Part shown: positions 1 to 5,333 of the stretch, in pieces
Layout: each line of letters opens with the position of its first letter
Numbering within the stretch: the first letter of the stretch is position 1
Assembly (NCBI GenBank): GCA_031261865.1
Contig: JAISIV010000075.1
Coordinates: 1 to 6,801, forward strand
Source: Lactobacillaceae bacterium
GTDB lineage: Bacteria > Bacillota > Bacilli > Lactobacillales > Lactobacillaceae
Length of the DNA stretch: 6,801 bases
Reading direction: 5' to 3'
Notes under the pieces: model-generated
Database searches by the model: none
The model's input: only the letters and a program-made list of their open reading frames with translations
What the model was told of the DNA's origin: nothing
Program-made: the position numbers and the translations under genes

Positions 1-30
1 GCTACTGACGCTGCTGCTACTGACGCTGGA
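1..30 (+). repeat. two copies of a 15-bp coding repeat at the window edge
   Basis: GCTACTGACGCTGCT is followed directly by GCTACTGACGCTGGA, encoding ATDAA then ATDAG. The copies differ at two bases. This is probably the last part of a longer repeat array in the stalk of the surface protein; its length cannot be seen here. Confidence 0.6.
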
Positions 31-885
31 TCTAAGTCATCTTCAGCATCTACCTCAGCTTCAAACTCAACAACAACTAAAACTCCTTCACTTTCATTAA
101 GTGCAGATGAAGCAAAAGCTGTTGCAGTTTCACTTGGTTTCCCATCGTCTGCAGATTACTTCCAAACCACTGGTAATCTTTCTGGTGCACCAGTAGTTAA
201 AGCTAATATTGCTGGTGCAACTGTTACAGTTGCGCGTTATGAAAATGGTAAGTGGGTTCGCTATCAAGCAGGAAGCTACGATTTCGCTGCGCTTCTCGGA
301 TTTAAAACCGAGGGAACTACAGTTGCGAAATTAACTGCCGAACAATTAAGTCAACTTCTTGGGTTTGATGTTTCTGACACTACAATCACCATCGATAATG
401 AATCTGACCCCAAAGCCTGGATTTATACTATTAAAAACAAAGACGGTGTTGTTTTAAGAACTTGGTCTGTTTCCAATGAGATGCTAGGTGGCCTTGCAGG
501 TCCAGCTCCACACGAATTCCCTGTTGATGGATACGTGGTAGTTCTTGGTAATGTAGACAATCAATTTAAGGTATTAGCTTATACGCCGAATTACGCTAAG
601 GATTGGCAAGACACTTCTATCTGGACATTAACAACAGATGCGGCTCCTGTTCTTGCTGATACTTCAAAGTTGACTGCTACTCAATTGGCTGAAGTATCTG
701 GACAAATTTCAGGAGTTGATGCCGCAAACGGCAATTACGCCGCAGCAAACACTACCGCTTCAGCAGCTACTCTTCCAAATACTGGATCTGCTGAAGAAGG
801 TTACTTAACTATTGCTGGTCTTTCAGTTGTTGCATCTCTAACTCTTCTAGGTGTAGCTCGTAAGAACAAGCAACTTGGTTTGTAA
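1..885 (+). CDS. LPxTG cell-wall-anchored surface protein, 3' portion (5'-truncated by window)
   Basis: Frame 1 is open from the first base, so the start codon and signal peptide lie upstream; 294 residues are visible. In order, I see an ATDAA-type repeat and Ser/Thr/Ala-rich stalk (about 1-38), a first module containing GKWVRY (83-88) and KLTAEQL (110-116), a linker (about 138-177), a second module with GNVDNQF (183-189) and KLTATQL (223-229), then an Ala/Thr-rich spacer. A sortase A signal ends the protein: LPNTG (258-262), a hydrophobic segment from about 267 to 285, and a basic tail ARKNKQ. Sortase would cleave between T and G and link the protein to peptidoglycan. The repeated KLTAxQL suggests a duplicated module. 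Ligand and function are not evident; adhesin-like is the usual guess for such architecture. The next gene encodes a paralogue of the module region without the anchor. A terminator follows at 914-960. The internal ATG at 481 is not the true start, since coding continues well upstream. Confidence 0.93.
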   Translation, partial: ATDAAATDAGSKSSSASTSASNSTTTKTPSLSLSADEAKAVAVSLGFPSSADYFQTTGNLSGAPVVKANIAGATVTVARYENGKWVRYQAGSYDFAALLGFKTEGTTVAKLTAEQLSQLLGFDVSDTTITIDNESDPKAWIYTIKNKDGVVLRTWSVSNEMLGGLAGPAPHEFPVDGYVVVLGNVDNQFKVLAYTPNYAKDWQDTSIWTLTTDAAPVLADTSKLTATQLAEVSGQISGVDAANGNYAAANTTASAATLPNTGSAEEGYLTIAGLSVVASLTLLGVARKNKQLGL

Positions 886-886
886 T

Positions 887-916
887 TTGATTATTAACTA
901 AAAACGTTGATATAAA
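887..916 (+). promoter_or_regulatory. possible promoter for the paralogue-glycosyltransferase pair
   Basis: TTGATT (887-892) and TATAAA (911-916) are separated by 18 bp, giving a start near 923. This would lie inside the 5' arm of the surface-protein terminator, so the new transcript would lack most of that arm and escape termination. AT-rich intergenic DNA gives such matches by chance, so this is weak. Readthrough of the terminator is the alternative way to express the next genes. Confidence 0.3.
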
Positions 917-960
917 AGACATCTCTAGATGAGTGACAACTTATCCTGAGGTGTCTTTTT
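914..960 (+). terminator. intrinsic terminator of the surface-protein gene
   Basis: The arms AAAAGACATCTC (914-925) and GAGGTGTCTTTT (948-959) pair over 12 positions with one G-U. An inner six-pair helix (928-933 with 940-945) closes a UGACAA loop. The 3' arm ends in a T run. It begins 28 bp after the stop codon. Confidence 0.88.
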
Positions 961-965
961 ATTAG

Positions 966-972
966 AAAGGAG
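966..972 (+). promoter_or_regulatory. Shine-Dalgarno that fixes a GTG start
   Basis: AAAGGAG lies 7 nt before GTG at 980. No ATG in the frame is comparably placed (the next useful Met codon is deep inside the protein), so this site decides the GTG start. Confidence 0.85.
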
Positions 973-979
973 CTAACTT

Positions 980-1591
980 GTGACTTCTAAAAGAAAACAG
1001 GACCCGGAATTTGAAAGAGGATTTGTTAAGGAATTTAAAAAAGATAATCCAGACAAGAAGAAAAACCATATACCGCAATTTTTCAAGCCAATCGAATATG
1101 TTCAAGAGTACTTACAAACAACATTTGGAAGTAAAGAAGACGGATTTGAATTAGATGTAGTTCTAGCCGTGAAAATTAATGATAATTGGGTCCGCAGTTT
1201 CGATGGTCCTCTTAATTTAATGGCAAATCTTGGTTTTTATCAAGATAAAGCATATGTTTACTTACCAAATGTTTCAACTGAATTCATTTCTAAAATTAGC
1301 TCAGGTTTAACTACGAATTCAGAATCTAAATACGACTTAATCGTAGGAAATGTGGACGATGCTTTTGGAATTCTAGGGTATATAGACTCATCAATAAAAG
1401 ATAAGAGCAAAGCAAAGTTCTGGTCGCTAACGAATGTGTCAGGTCCTTTTATTCAAGATAGAACCAAATTATCAGTCCAACAACTGGCAGATGCTCGTTA
1501 TGGCTCAGACAAAAATGGGTTTTTAACTAAAGCCGGAATCAGAGTTAAACCTACTCAGGCTATTATTGCTTCAGGTAAGATGAAAAAATGA
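980..1591 (+). CDS. cytoplasmic paralogue of the upstream LPxTG protein's C-terminal modules
   Basis: This is a 203-aa protein with a GTG start and a strong ribosome site. It has no signal peptide or membrane segment; residues 1-40 are very Lys-rich. I do not recognise a named family. By eye it aligns with the preceding surface protein: NWVRS (69-73) with KWVRY, both followed about ten residues later by LGF; GNVDDAFGILGY (123-134) with GNVDNQFKVLAY; FWSLT with IWTLT; and TKLSVQQLAD (162-171) with SKLTATQLAE. Its last 24 residues begin GFLTKAGIRV (180-189) and match GYLTIAGLSV of the sorting signal without gaps, yet LPxTG is absent and the hydrophobic run is broken by K, P, T and Q. I infer an intracellular homologue that lost export and anchoring. 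The stop overlaps the start of the glycosyltransferase (ATGA), implying translational coupling and a shared task. The sequence is more AT-rich than the enolase gene. Possible roles are adaptor, chaperone or regulator for the surface protein; none is shown. Confidence 0.85.
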   Translation: MTSKRKQDPEFERGFVKEFKKDNPDKKKNHIPQFFKPIEYVQEYLQTTFGSKEDGFELDVVLAVKINDNWVRSFDGPLNLMANLGFYQDKAYVYLPNVSTEFISKISSGLTTNSESKYDLIVGNVDDAFGILGYIDSSIKDKSKAKFWSLTNVSGPFIQDRTKLSVQQLADARYGSDKNGFLTKAGIRVKPTQAIIASGKMKK

Positions 1592-2547
1592 CAAGTGTTT
1601 CGATAATAATTCCATATCACAGTGAAAACGAGTATGTAATCGGACGAGTATTATCTTCAATTAATAACCAAATTGGAATTGATTTTTCGAATGTTGAAGT
1701 TCAATTAATTAACGACGGTGGAAAAGAAACAGACCCCGTGCAAAAATTCAGCCTTTTTAACAACTTAGATATTCATTACCATTCAACAAACGGTGTTGGA
1801 CCAGGAATGGCAAGGCAATACGGAATTGAACAATCAAAAAGTGATTATTTGATGTTCATGGATGCTGATGATGAATTTCATAACGTTGGTTCACTACTTG
1901 CGTTTTTTAATGTCGTCAAGGGTTCAGGAGACCATCAAATAATTATTTCTAAATTCCTTGAACAAATTAAGAACAAGGAAGGTGAAGATAGATTTCTAAC
2001 ACACACCAACCATGATTGGAATTCAGTTTATGCAAAGTGGTTTAACCGTAAATATATTGAAGACATAGGATTGAAATTCCATCCTGAACTAAGAATTTTT
2101 GAAGATACTTATTTTGTCAATCTAGCAGCCTCTGTTTCTGAAGATATTTATTATTCGGATGCAATAACTTATGCTTGGCTTTATAACGATAAATCTCTTG
2201 TCAGATCAGGAACAAAAAGTTATAAAAGGCAAATTGATTTGTGGGCCAAGCAAACTAGGTATTCGTTGGAATTTTTGAAGAGACACAAACCGCAAAAAGT
2301 TAAGCCACGATTGATTTCGTATTTAACTGAAACATATTTCTGGGCAAAATATCGCACGCCGCTTAATTGGGATGATTACTTAAAAGAACACCGAAAACTA
2401 TTAAATGAGTTTAAGGATGTTGAAATATCCGACAATGAATTGGAAGATAAACTGAAATCGAAAATTGAGGATAAAAACTCCGTATGGTTCCAAAAGAACA
2501 CTGATGATTTTAAGAAGTATCTTCAAAATAGAGGTGATTTGAGATAA
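1588..2547 (+). CDS. family 2 (GT-A fold) glycosyltransferase
   Basis: This 319-aa soluble enzyme starts with SVSIIIPYHSEN, the first beta strand of the GT-A nucleotide-sugar fold. Further landmarks are a nucleotide-binding Asp in LINDGG (D43), GPGMARQYGIEQSKSDYLMF (the typical GT2 segment before the metal site), the DxD motif MDADDEF (D92 and D94, Mn/Mg-diphosphate binding), and FEDTYF (E172-D173), where GT2 enzymes carry the catalytic base. The C-terminal third is Lys-rich and lacks membrane helices, so it probably acts on the cytoplasmic side of the membrane or on a cytoplasmic protein. Donor and acceptor cannot be read from sequence. The start overlaps the preceding stop by 4 bp, so translation is likely coupled to the surface-protein paralogue. 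This makes protein O-glycosylation a reasonable hypothesis alongside teichoic acid or polysaccharide decoration. A terminator lies 126 bp downstream. Confidence 0.9.
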   Translation: MTSVSIIIPYHSENEYVIGRVLSSINNQIGIDFSNVEVQLINDGGKETDPVQKFSLFNNLDIHYHSTNGVGPGMARQYGIEQSKSDYLMFMDADDEFHNVGSLLAFFNVVKGSGDHQIIISKFLEQIKNKEGEDRFLTHTNHDWNSVYAKWFNRKYIEDIGLKFHPELRIFEDTYFVNLAASVSEDIYYSDAITYAWLYNDKSLVRSGTKSYKRQIDLWAKQTRYSLEFLKRHKPQKVKPRLISYLTETYFWAKYRTPLNWDDYLKEHRKLLNEFKDVEISDNELEDKLKSKIEDKNSVWFQKNTDDFKKYLQNRGDLR

Positions 2548-2673
2548 AAGCGAAGCTTTAAATTTAGTGTTCATTTAATCTAATTTTTATAATCAATTAA
2601 TATTCAAAAGAGATATTATATGTGTTCCAAAGCAAGGACAGAGGAACTCTTCATAAAACTCTCTAACTCTCTC

Positions 2674-2701
2674 AAACCAACTGACCCATCAGTTGGTTTT
2701 T
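2674..2701 (+). terminator. intrinsic terminator after the glycosyltransferase gene
   Basis: AAACCAACTGA (2674-2684) and TCAGTTGGTTT (2689-2699) pair perfectly over 11 bp around a CCCA loop, followed by two more T. The stretch from the stop (2547) to here is AT- then CT-rich, with AACTCTCT repeated in tandem at 2657-2672 and no convincing gene. Confidence 0.85.
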
Positions 2702-2719
2702 ATATTGTCGGATTAATTT

Positions 2720-2753
2720 CGCAAAAATGGGTAATTCGTTGGACATTTTTGCG
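2720..2753. repeat. inverted repeat upstream of the eno promoter
   Basis: CGCAAAAATG (2720-2729) and CATTTTTGCG (2744-2753) are perfect inverted copies around a 14-nt centre. The dyad is upstream of the predicted eno start of transcription, so it would act as DNA, for example as an operator. No T tract follows, so it is not a good terminator. The cognate regulator is unknown. Confidence 0.6.
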
Positions 2754-2792
2754 GAACTATCACTGACTTTGTAAAAAAACAATCTTTTGATT

Positions 2793-2801
2793 TGTTAGAA
2801 T
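2793..2801 (+). promoter_or_regulatory. extended -10 promoter of eno
   Basis: TGTTAGAAT gives a TGn extension and TAGAAT (2796-2801), placing the start near 2808 with a leader of about 20 nt. There is no good -35 at 17 bp, which fits extended -10 promoters. The leader holds AAGGAG (2815-2820), 6 nt before ATG. The direct repeat GACTTTGTAAA brackets the -10 (2765-2775 and 2803-2813). Confidence 0.6.
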
Positions 2802-2826
2802 AGACTTTGTAAATAAGGAGAAAAAT

Positions 2827-4176
2827 ATGTCATTAATTGCTAGCGTTTATGCACGCGAAATTCTTGATTCACGTGGAAACCCAACGGTTGAAGCGGAAGT
2901 TTATACAGAAGACGGCGCTTTCGGTCGCGGAATGGTTCCATCAGGAGCTTCTACCGGTGAACACGAAGCCGTTGAATTGCGTGATGGAGACAAGTCACGT
3001 TTTGGTGGTAAGGGAACTTTGAAGGCTGTTGAAAATGTTAACGGTCCTATCGCGGATGCTCTTATCGGTGAATTTGACGTTTCTGATCAACGTGGAATCG
3101 ACCTTGCTATGATCGATTTGGATGGAACTCCAACTAAGTCAAAGCTTGGTGCAAATGCTATTTTGGCAGTTTCTATCGCCGTTGCTCGTGCAGCTGCTGA
3201 AGAAGCTGGACTTCCTTTGTATCAATATCTTGGTGGACCAAACTCTTACGTTTTGCCTACTCCAATGATGAATGTTATCAACGGTGGAGCACACTCAGAT
3301 AACAAAGTTGATTTCCAAGAATTCATGATTATGCCAGTTGGTGCTACTTCAGTTCGTGAAGCAATCCGCTGGGGTTCTGAAACTTTCCAACAACTTAAGG
3401 CTATCTTGAAGGCTGCTGGTAAGAATACTGCCGTTGGTGATGAAGGTGGATTTGCTCCTGACTTCGCAAACAACGAAGAACCACTTCAATACCTAATCCA
3501 AGCTATCGAAGCTGCTGGTTACAAGCCAGGACAAGACATTGCTATTGCTGTCGATGTTGCTTCATCAGAACTTTATGATGCAGACAAGAAGAAGTATGTT
3601 CTTCGTTGGTCTACTCAAGAAGAATTTACTGCTACTGAATTCGAAGCATATCTTGAAGGTCTTGTTGCTAAGTACCCAATCATTTCTATCGAAGATCCTA
3701 TCGATGAAAACGAATGGGATGACTGGGCACACTTGACTGCTGAACTTGGAAAGAAAGTTCAACTTGTCGGGGATGACTTCTTTGTTACTAATACTGAATA
3801 TCTTGAAAAAGGTATCCGTATGGGAGCAGCTAACTCTATCCTTATCAAAGTTAACCAAATCGGTACTTTGACTGAAACTTTCGAAGCTATCGAAATGGCT
3901 AAGGAAGCTGGATATACTGCAATTGTTTCTCACCGTTCAGGTGAAACTGAAGACACTACTATCGCTGATCTTGTTGTTGCTACAAATGCAGGACAAATCA
4001 AGACTGGTTCAATGTCTCGTACTGATCGTATTGCTAAGTACAACCAATTGATGCGTATCGAAGACGAATTGTCTGAAGACAACATCAAGGGATTGTCACA
4101 ATACAAGGGAATTAACTCATTCTATAACTTGAGCCCTGAAGCCCGTGCAGAAGTTCAATCTAAGACTGGTAAGTAA
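2827..4176 (+). CDS. eno: enolase (phosphopyruvate hydratase)
   Basis: The enzyme interconverts 2-phosphoglycerate and phosphoenolpyruvate in glycolysis, in the cytoplasm. The 449-aa product is full length, slightly longer than the usual 430 or so. Visible active-site elements are GASTGEHEA with H46 on the substrate loop, FQEF (E165), DEGGFAP (E206, proton transfer), three Mg ligands D243 (AVDVA), E289 (IEDP) and D316 (GDDFF), the catalytic base K341 (LIKVNQ), SHRSGETED (H369, R370, S371) and K392 (GQIKTGSMSRTDR). Local variants such as VDVASSELYD and DDFF fit a lactic-acid-bacterial enolase. The start has a strong AAGGAG at good spacing. Codon use is biased to a few favoured codons (GGT, GCT, GAA), as in highly expressed genes and unlike the neighbouring glycosyltransferase. 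The gene stands alone, with its own promoter and terminator, not in a gap-pgk-tpi operon. Many enolases also appear on the cell surface without an anchor; nothing here tests that. Confidence 0.98.
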   Translation: MSLIASVYAREILDSRGNPTVEAEVYTEDGAFGRGMVPSGASTGEHEAVELRDGDKSRFGGKGTLKAVENVNGPIADALIGEFDVSDQRGIDLAMIDLDGTPTKSKLGANAILAVSIAVARAAAEEAGLPLYQYLGGPNSYVLPTPMMNVINGGAHSDNKVDFQEFMIMPVGATSVREAIRWGSETFQQLKAILKAAGKNTAVGDEGGFAPDFANNEEPLQYLIQAIEAAGYKPGQDIAIAVDVASSELYDADKKKYVLRWSTQEEFTATEFEAYLEGLVAKYPIISIEDPIDENEWDDWAHLTAELGKKVQLVGDDFFVTNTEYLEKGIRMGAANSILIKVNQIGTLTETFEAIEMAKEAGYTAIVSHRSGETEDTTIADLVVATNAGQIKTGSMSRTDRIAKYNQLMRIEDELSEDNIKGLSQYKGINSFYNLSPEARAEVQSKTGK

Positions 4177-4203
4177 GATTCCAAATCTTTGATTTGGTTA
4201 ATC
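4177..4203 (+). other. hairpin immediately after the eno stop codon
   Basis: GATT-CCAAATC (4177-4187), loop TTT, and GATTTGG-TT-AATC (4191-4203) form 11 pairs with a two-base bulge. No U tract follows, so it is better read as a 3' untranslated stem, perhaps a stability element, than as a terminator. Confidence 0.5.
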
Positions 4204-4240
4204 GAACTTATGTAAAGCAAAGTAATTTCCAGATCTATTT

Positions 4241-4279
4241 AAATGCTGAATCTGAAAAGGTTCAGCATTTTTTATTTTT
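4241..4279 (+). terminator. intrinsic terminator of eno
   Basis: AAATGCTGAA (4241-4250) pairs perfectly with TTCAGCATTT (4261-4270) around a 10-nt loop, followed by TTTATTTTT. It ends the eno transcript about 65 bp after the stop. Confidence 0.92.
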
Positions 4280-4443
4280 GGAATTTTTTATGCATGAGCC
4301 TCGGAACATTTAAATGATATATGCGCTTTGCAATTTTAAAATACGAACTTTAAGCAATTATAAATTCATTATTTTCGTTATAACCGATTAATATGTGGTA
4401 AAAAACCACAATTCGTGTTTTTATTTGGTTAAATAAACGGTTT

Positions 4444-4466
4444 AAATACCGTAAAGTTCGGTATTT
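4444..4466. promoter_or_regulatory. inverted repeat, possible operator of the DUF3800 gene
   Basis: AAATACCG and CGGTATTT are perfect 8-bp arms around TAAAGTT. The dyad ends 20 bp before the start codon and overlaps the -35 position of the possible promoter. A third related half-site (ACGGT, 4437-4441) lies next to it. As RNA it would be a stem followed by CTTTT, a poor terminator. Confidence 0.45.
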
Positions 4467-4470
4467 CTTT

Positions 4471-4479
4471 TGCTAAAGT
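4471..4479 (+). promoter_or_regulatory. possible extended -10 for leaderless DUF3800 mRNA
   Basis: TGCTAAAGT has a TGn extension and a 4/6 match to TATAAT. A start 7-8 nt downstream falls on or next to the ATG at 4487, consistent with a leaderless transcript and with the missing Shine-Dalgarno. No -35 is evident. Confidence 0.35.
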
Positions 4480-4486
4480 TATTCGT

Positions 4487-5188
4487 ATGAACAGTCATAG
4501 AGTCACAATTTATCTTGATGATGCAGGTGTTTTGTCCAAGAATCATCCTATCCCATACTTTGTTTACGGAGGGTTCGCCTTTCTTGATGAAGAACGCGAT
4601 GATGCAAGACGACAGTACCGGAAAGTGGTTGATATTTTGCGTGAAAAATCTGGAAGAACGGATGAGTTGAAAGCAGCCAATACTACCAATAACAGCAAAA
4701 GGAAACTTCTTAATTCCGTTAAAAAGCACCATTCTATTTCTGTAAAAGTTGATACCCCTGTTCTTTATGACTCGATTCTTGCGAATAAGAAATCAATCCA
4801 CAGATATAAGGACTATGTGATTAAAATATTGGTTAAAAAAATAATGTTAAAGTTTTTCGCGGAACAACTGATTTCGAGAGATGATGAAATTTTCATCGAT
4901 TTGTTCATTGATCAACAACCTACATCTACAAATGGTTACTACGGCCTCAGAGATTCTATTTTTGAGGAGTTTAAAAACGGAATCATTAACTGGGATTATG
5001 GTTTTTCTCGCCCGCCATTGGTGAATGGGGAACTGAAAGTTAGTGTAACTTTCTTCGACTCAGAATATAATTATCTTGGACAGGCTGCCGATATTCTGGC
5101 AAACTACGTATGGGGTGGCTTCGTAACTGGGGACCAAGATAGATATAGCCGTTTACCAAATCACCTTCATGTAAATCTTCCAAAATGA
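4487..5188 (+). CDS. DUF3800-family protein (RNase H-like fold suspected)
   Basis: This 233-aa soluble protein carries the signature of DUF3800. An N-terminal strand with IYLDDAG (D11, D12) is followed by YFVYGGFAF (24-32) and DELKA (59-63). In the middle is a hydrophobic strand with acidic residues (IFIDLFIDQ, D138 and D142). The C-terminal FFDSEYNYLGQAADILAN (189-206) holds D191, Q199 and D202, matching the family's DS...Q.AD pattern. The spaced acidic residues resemble a metal-dependent nuclease site, but the family has no settled biochemical role to my knowledge; members are often seen in accessory or defence-like settings. Here it is a single gene between eno and rmuC with no partner. 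The ATG at 4487 is the only plausible start, since the frame is open only back to 4433 with no other start codon, and no Shine-Dalgarno precedes it. Leaderless or low-level translation is likely. Confidence 0.85.
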   Translation: MNSHRVTIYLDDAGVLSKNHPIPYFVYGGFAFLDEERDDARRQYRKVVDILREKSGRTDELKAANTTNNSKRKLLNSVKKHHSISVKVDTPVLYDSILANKKSIHRYKDYVIKILVKKIMLKFFAEQLISRDDEIFIDLFIDQQPTSTNGYYGLRDSIFEEFKNGIINWDYGFSRPPLVNGELKVSVTFFDSEYNYLGQAADILANYVWGGFVTGDQDRYSRLPNHLHVNLPK

Positions 5189-5211
5189 TCACATATTGTT
5201 CACAATTTTTG

Positions 5212-5220
5212 TGCTACTAT
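5212..5220 (+). promoter_or_regulatory. extended -10 promoter of the small RNA
   Basis: TGCTACTAT provides TGn plus TACTAT (5/6 of TATAAT), giving a start near 5227. Upstream TTGTTCACA (5196-5204) offers only a poor -35 at short spacing. It lies just after the DUF3800 stop. Confidence 0.55.
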
Positions 5221-5226
5221 ATTTGT

Positions 5227-5333
5227 GCGGGTACGTAAGTATACCGACTACATCTAATGCCTGGATAGCAATATTAAGCGTAATCTAAGTACGTCCCGGT
5301 TAGATGGGAAGCGACCTTCGGGTCGCTTTTTTT
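5227..5333 (+). ncRNA. candidate stand-alone structured small RNA (about 107 nt)
   Basis: A promoter-like extended -10, a compact structured body and a near-perfect terminator define the unit, and it has no ORF. Helix A pairs CGGG-U-ACGUA (5228-5237, one bulged U) with UACGUCCCG (5290-5298). Helix B pairs CAUCUAA (5251-5257) with UUAGAUG (5300-5306). The helices interleave (A, B, A', B') with one nucleotide between A' and B', an H-type pseudoknot. I do not recognise an Rfam class; it lacks the marks of SRP RNA, tmRNA, 6S, T-box or tRNA. It could be a trans-acting sRNA or a riboswitch-like leader, but rmuC has its own -10 further downstream, which favours an independent RNA. Confidence 0.6.
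5309..5333 (+). terminator. strong intrinsic terminator with UUCG tetraloop
   Basis: AAGCGACC (5309-5316), loop TTCG and GGTCGCTT (5321-5328) form a perfect 8-bp stem followed by five more T. It starts two bases after helix B' of the small RNA. It would also stop any transcript reading through from the DUF3800 gene. Confidence 0.93.

Larger units (their letters stand above)
4280..4486 (+). other. AT-rich intergenic region with clustered short dyads
   Basis: No ORF of note is present. The 3' half contains successive small inverted repeats: TGTGGT/ACCACA (4394-4399, 4405-4410), TTTATTT/AAATAAA (4420-4426, 4431-4437), ACGGT/ACCGT (4437-4441, 4448-4452) and AAATACCG/CGGTATTT (4444-4451, 4459-4466). 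GGTT(T)AAATA also recurs at 4427 and 4439. TATAAA at 4359-4364 could be a -10 but lacks a matching -35. The density of dyads just before a gene suggests regulatory DNA. Confidence 0.5.

Noticed and set aside
2645..2672. CT-rich tandem AACTCTCT repeat as a small RNA or CRISPR-like element
   Set aside because: Only two 8-bp copies, no spacer pattern and no clear promoter; probably the unstructured end of the upstream transcript.
2728..2746. Catabolite-responsive element (cre) in the eno promoter region
   Set aside because: GGTAATTCGTTGGAC has a central CG but the spacing and flanks do not fit the WTGNAANCGNWNNCW pattern.
2620..2766. A 48-codon ORF (starts MCSKARTEEL) between the glycosyltransferase gene and eno
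   Set aside because: It reads straight through the perfect terminator hairpin at 2674-2701 and has only a weak AAAGAG upstream; more likely a chance reading frame.
3565..3933. A 122-aa minus-strand ORF inside eno, and other overlapping frames in eno
   Set aside because: They lie wholly antisense to or in another frame of a clear enolase gene, with no ribosome site or recognisable domain.
4442..4732. A 96-aa minus-strand ORF overlapping the start of the DUF3800 gene
   Set aside because: Antisense to a gene with a clear family signature; no independent support.
5227..5306. tRNA, SRP RNA, tmRNA or T-box in the structured region
   Set aside because: It has no cloverleaf or GTTCGA T-loop, no GGAAGGAAGCAGC SRP loop, no tag ORF and no T-box sequence.
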